Positions 59,806 to 64,000 of a stretch of 64,000 nucleotides of DNA are shown here, in pieces (position 1 is the stretch's first letter; every line of letters begins with the position of its first letter). The DNA comes from Lycorma delicatula. Lineage: Eukaryota; Arthropoda; Insecta; Hemiptera; Fulgoridae. The notes under the pieces are model-generated. The model had not been told where the DNA came from. It saw nothing but the letters and a program-made list of their open reading frames with translations, and ran no database searches. The stretch covers positions 53,689,201 to 53,753,200 of the forward strand of contig NC_134463.1 of NCBI RefSeq assembly GCF_047948215.1, written 5' to 3'. The position numbers and the translations under genes were made by a program.

Positions 59806-60817
59806 TTAGGAGATGTAATATAATTAGCTGTTTTGAGACAAGAGAAGTAGATTGTAGTTGACTGACCAGGTCTTTTCGCATCAACACTTTTCCTTGTATA
59901 TCGTCGATGTTTCCTCACCTTCTAAGCTATCCTGGTGTAAGCTATTCCCATGATACTGGTCACGGGTGACCACATATCGATATCTTCTTTCGTCCAAAAA
60001 CATCTTGTCTGATATATATTCATTCGCTTATATATTATATATACATGTATTTTTGTTTACATCGCTACTTTATGTATTACGTGCTTACTTGTATAACATA
60101 TTATGTTACAATATTAAATCCTGGAATATGTTCAAAACAAATATTTTTATTTTTATTTTTATGTTAGTATTAATTTTCTTATTTTAATTGTTTCGAATCT
60201 GCGTAATTAATTTATTAATTTGTGTATTTTTTTCAATAGAATTCTATAAGATTGATATCAAATCGTATTTTTGTAGAGAAGAATTTAAATAACTATGTAG
60301 TTTATTTCTCCAATAACATGATTGTAATTTCATCTGTTGCTATTGTTTCGAAAATATAATTTATTATACGAGTATATTTTTTTTTAATTGCATAATTATA
60401 TTTTTACAGGCCATGTATTACATTTACAGGTCATCTACCATATCAAAATTAAAACGAAACGATAAAACATGTCGATAAAACAAAATAAATATTTTTTACG
60501 ATGATACTATTTATTTTAAATTATAAATTGTTCATTATAAAATTTATTCGACTTTTAACCAGAGAATTACAATAAAATCTATTTCACTTAATCGAAAATA
60601 TTTAAGAAAATTTACTTAAAAAAAAAAAAAAATCAAGATTTTTTTTCTAAAGTTTTATTAGGAATATCAAGAATTACGAATGAAGCTATACTGCTGGGTA
60701 GTCTACTTATATACACTTTTATTTTTATCACCCCATTTGTCAATTATATATATTTTTTCACTGACACAAATAAAAAATTTATTGAAAAAACACAGTAGAG
60801 CTTCAGTTTAAATTATA
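59803..60817. other. AT-rich spacer
   Basis: Nothing supported. The 73-codon frame at 59966 is hydrophobic and low complexity without a recognisable domain. Confidence 0.45.
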
Positions 60818-61484
60818 TCACTTCCTTGTGCGCCTATTAAATTACATACATTTTTTACGTAGTTATATTTTTTATTATATTTTTCATTTTTTTTTTTATT
60901 ATTGAATTATTATTTATTGTTAGAATTTTCTAACAATCACAGATTAATAGTTATTAATAAATCAACAGATTTAAATTTAAAAAAAAAGGAATCGAAGCCG
61001 GATTATCGCCGATATGTCTTCTTCCCCTTGTATGTTCAAAAAAAATTCATTAATTATAATTTTATTAACTCTGGAATTAATAAAAATAAGTACCACTTAT
61101 AGTTTATAGTTGAAAAGCTCTCAATGAGGGTTTATTACTGTAGTTAAGAAAATGTCCAATATCCAAACAACTTGGATTTCCAAATTGTTTGGATTTTAGG
61201 TTTTTTTTAACATTTTTGGTCCAGTCAATAGTAATCAGTAGAGGAGCTGCACAAATAGATGTTACAACAGTTGTAAATCCAAAATTTCATCATTCTACGG
61301 CTACTCGTTTTAGAGTTATGCGAAATACATACGTACGTACGTACGTACATACGTGCAGACGTCACGCCAAAACTAGTTAATATAGATTCAGGAATGGTCA
61401 AAATGGACATTTCTGTTGAAATCTGAAAACCGAAATTTTTTGTGATTACAATACTTCCTTGTACTTCGTACAATGAAGTATAAA
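60818..61484 (-). repeat. Family R dispersed repeat, copy R7
   Basis: Reverse orientation. It starts CACTTCCTTGTGCGCCTATT without the outer palindrome and runs through all blocks, including the longest CGTACGTACGTACGTACAT tract (about 61330-61350). It ends at the left hairpin region, where TTGTACTTCGTACAATGAAG contains an extra, locally duplicated palindrome. The open frames at 61189-61551 on both strands lie inside this repeat and are not genes. Confidence 0.88.
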
Positions 61485-62146
61485 AAGCAAACAAAAGAAA
61501 TCTTCTTTCTTTTTTTTTAATTTTTGAAAACTTTTTTTTGTATTTAAACAAACTATTTAGTGATCCAACTGTTAATATGTTTACTGTTATTAAACAAATA
61601 ATTTTTTTTATTTTTTATTTTTTTTATTAGAATTGAAGAATCAGCTACCAATAAAACACAAAAAGACTTTAATTTAAAAAAATTATTTTTGTAAAAATTC
61701 AGAAATTTGAACTGTTGCAAAAAAACTTCATCATCCGTTTTAAATATCAGTATCAAATATATATTCCATTAAAAAACAAAAAATAATGTATTTATTTTGC
61801 AATTCGTGAATATAATGTCTTATGTTTTATTTGAAATTTAATGAAAAGCTCTCACAATTAATTTTAAAGTTGTTCGTCCCGCAGTAGTGTATTGCGAGAT
61901 AAATAAAAAAGGAGGTTTTTTTGGCATTGAAATTTAGATCAAAATGACTTTTAAACAAGAGAAGGAAAAAATATTTAAAAAAAAAGAATTTTATTTATTA
62001 GATTTGTTTTTAGAATAAAATAATTAAAAAAGAAAAAACATATTTTTTTCTTTGTTAGTTTTTTTTTTACAATTACAAAGGTCTTACTCCCTACCGGCAG
62101 AATATTTTATCCTGCTGACTGTCATCATCCAGAATTATTTTTTTCA
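61485..62146. other. AT-rich spacer
   Basis: Nothing supported. Confidence 0.5.
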
Positions 62147-62308
62147 TCATCTGTACCTCTTTTGATGATAATCTTTACCTTGAAGGTCGTGCGCATACTC
62201 TTCTCTCTTGTAGAGTACATTGAAATAGTTTTCTAGGTCATATGTTACGTTCTCCCATTTTCCTAACTTATCCATAATGTTGTAGTTTCCCCCTCTCCAG
62301 ATCTCATT
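62147..62308 (-). other. Unrecognised short open frame with coding-like composition
   Basis: Minus-strand frame ending at TGA 62147-62149, with an ATG at 62273-62275. It reads MDKLGKWENVTYDLENYFNV then LYKREEYAHDLQGKDYHQKR. It is open upstream to 62308 (LNEIWRGGNYNI). The residue mix is protein-like for this AT-rich region. I recognise no domain. A TE fragment is the likeliest source. Confidence 0.25.
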
Positions 62309-62788
62309 CAATTATTTGTTACTGCCAGTTTTTTTTTATCCTGCAGCCTTGAAACTCTAAAATTTGTGCGTAGTGATTATATCTTCGCAGTTAGTAATAT
62401 TGTTAATATTTTTTTTTCCCTTTTCCTTGCGTAAATAGCTAAATATAACTTAATACCTTCGGTAATAATATTATTTAGCCTTTATTTCTACTAATCTTAA
62501 TAAATAATAATTAAAATAACGCTTAATTTTATTAACTAATTTTAGTATATACTAAAATTCTAGGGTTAAATGGAACAAAATGAGTTGTGATTAAATATAT
62601 CATCTAACCTTTGATGATATGTTTTAAGTATTACTTTTCTAATGTAGTAAACCATACGAGTAAAGAAAGTTATGTTTGTTTACCATATTGTTAACATGAC
62701 AAGAATTTACCTTTTTAGGTAGTAAAATTTTTATCAGGTTTTATATTGTAAATATTCTATTTTATTAGACAAAATGAGAAGAAAAAAG
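62309..62788. other. AT-rich spacer
   Basis: Nothing supported. Confidence 0.5.
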
Positions 62789-62840
62789 TCTGATGTGGAC
62801 ACCACATGACTTCCTTGTTCGCCTATTAAATTACATATAC
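62789..62840 (-). repeat. Family R right-end fragment (R9)
   Basis: Only the extreme right end is present: a perfect ATGTGGACACCACAT palindrome, then GACTTCCTTGTTCGCCTATT and AAATTACATATACACA. It is a solo end, like R10. Confidence 0.82.
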
Positions 62841-63217
62841 ACAGATATGAGATATAATTAAATAAATTATTTAATTTACCATAGTAAATTTTAAAAAGTA
62901 ATATGGATCGAAAAGTTTAAGAATATTTATGTTTAAATAGTATGTTTTTCCTATAGTTAATTCTCTGTACCACATTCGCTTGAGAACAATTTTATTTATA
63001 AAAATTATGTTATGAAATGCAAGATTAAATATTTTCTCTAAAATTTAGTAAAGTTTTTGTATTTAATTGCGTTTCGTTTTTATCGATGTATAAATTTTCT
63101 AAGTTAGTTGTCTGAAAATTTATTCTGTGATGTTTTACCGTGCAGGTGGAAGTTAGTAACACATATAAATTTTGATGATTTTTTTTTATTCTGCGAGGGA
63201 CATGATTTTTTATGTTT
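62841..63217. other. AT-rich spacer
   Basis: Nothing supported. Confidence 0.5.
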
Positions 63218-63890
63218 TTTACTTCCTTGTACGAATTAAAGGTAGTATTGTCATAGCGAAAAATTTCAGTTTACATATTTCAACGGAAATATCCATTTTG
63301 ACCATCCCTGAATCCATTTTGACTAGTTTTGGCGTGACGTCTGTACGTACGCATGTATCTCGCATAACTCAATAACAATTAGCCGTAGGATATTGAAATT
63401 TTGGATTTAGGAGTGTTGTAACATCTATTTGTGCACCTCCTCTTTTGAGTGCAATCAACTGAACCAGAAGTGTTCAAAAAAGCCCAGAATCCAAAAACAT
63501 TTGGATTTTAGATTTTTTCTTAACTGAAGTAATAAGCCCTCATATAGAGCTTTTCAAAGATTTATCATAAGTGATACTTATTTTCGTTGGTTCTAGAATT
63601 ATAGCCAAATGAAATATTTGGATCTTATAAGGGGAGGGCACATTCGTTCGAATCAGACTTTTCATCTTCTTTTTTTAACTTTTTTTAATTTAAATATATT
63701 GATTTATCAATAATTATTAACCACTGATTGTTAAGAATGTTTATGATAAATTATCATTCAATAATAAAAAAGAAAAAAGAAAAACTATCAGAAGTTATTA
63801 ATGTAATAAAATGTTATGTACTTTTCATTTTGAAAAAATGTGTATATGTAATTTAATAGGAATACAAGGAAATCATGTGGTGTCCACATA
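63218..63890 (+). repeat. Family R dispersed repeat, copy R8
   Basis: A nearly complete plus-oriented copy, from the left hairpin (TTTACTTC, 7-base loop, GAATTAAA with one mismatch) to the right end AATCATGTGGTGTCCACATA. All central blocks are present. The 67-codon frame at 63172 runs across the left end and is not a gene. Confidence 0.9.
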
Positions 63891-64000
63891 AAGGTTTTTA
63901 AATTTGATCGATTATTTTTCTAAAATATTTAACTTTTCTGTTTTTTAATATTGAAAATTTTGTTTAACATCTAGTATAAAATCTGCTACATTTTGCTTTT

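Noticed and set aside
61189..61551. 63- and 108-codon open frames on opposite strands
   Set aside because: Both lie inside the R7 repeat copy, are not conserved as frames in other R copies, and show no domain.

Overview
This is a eukaryotic, strongly AT-rich, non-coding window. It contains TA, GT and CT microsatellites, many homopolymer runs, and a dense mixture of decayed transposable elements. The longest open frames are about 100 codons. Most are chance frames in AT repeats; the rest are pieces of broken transposase or reverse transcriptase. I see no intact host gene, rRNA gene, canonical tRNA gene, operon or CRISPR array. The TE mixture points to an arthropod: DUF4817-type and Mos1-type mariner relatives, RTE/Jockey-like LINEs, a Penelope-like element with a GIY-YIG domain, and tRNA-derived SINEs. 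A hemipteran insect is my best guess, but this is an inference and not a species identification.

Layout. 0-5 kb: two copies (R1, R2) of an unclassified ~0.7-0.8 kb repeat, called family R here, and two tRNA-derived SINEs. 5.2-5.75 kb: a clean foldback MITE with an 8-bp target duplication. 5.9-8.95 kb: a nested pair of mariner-like transposons, with a 1.3 kb element inserted in another that has ~270-bp terminal inverted repeats. 10-16 kb: three antisense LINE remnants with repeat families A and C between them. 17.3-19.7 kb: a sense LINE carrying a CCHC-like finger, a Jockey-like scrap and a mariner end. 21-24 kb: a SINE pair and R3. 27.5-31 kb: R4 and R5 flanking a basic, Cys-containing coding scrap, then repeat D1 and two sense LINE scraps. 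31.6-40.5 kb: SINEs, repeat C2, a 148-bp tandem repeat, TA arrays and a CTGATGA hairpin. 40.5-44.9 kb: a very AT-rich desert. 44.9-45.3 kb: a conspicuous GC/CpG-rich island. 46-51.4 kb: R6, repeat D2, three SINEs, a TA/GT microsatellite and a repeat A copy with unusual three-armed palindromes. 54.9-56 kb: the 3' half of a Penelope-like element (RT tail, GIY-YIG, hammerhead-like motif). 58-64 kb: a SINE, a small GC-rich patch, and R7, R9 and R8.

Nothing here works together as a pathway. The window reads as intergenic or intronic sequence built by successive transposon insertions. The most noteworthy items are family R (at least ten copies or fragments, with a hairpin at each end and internal 12-bp inverted repeats), the nested mariner elements, the Penelope-like element with its ribozyme-like motif and a possible second motif at 37.1 kb, the A-A'-A palindromes at 50.9-51.3 kb, and the CpG-rich island at 45 kb.
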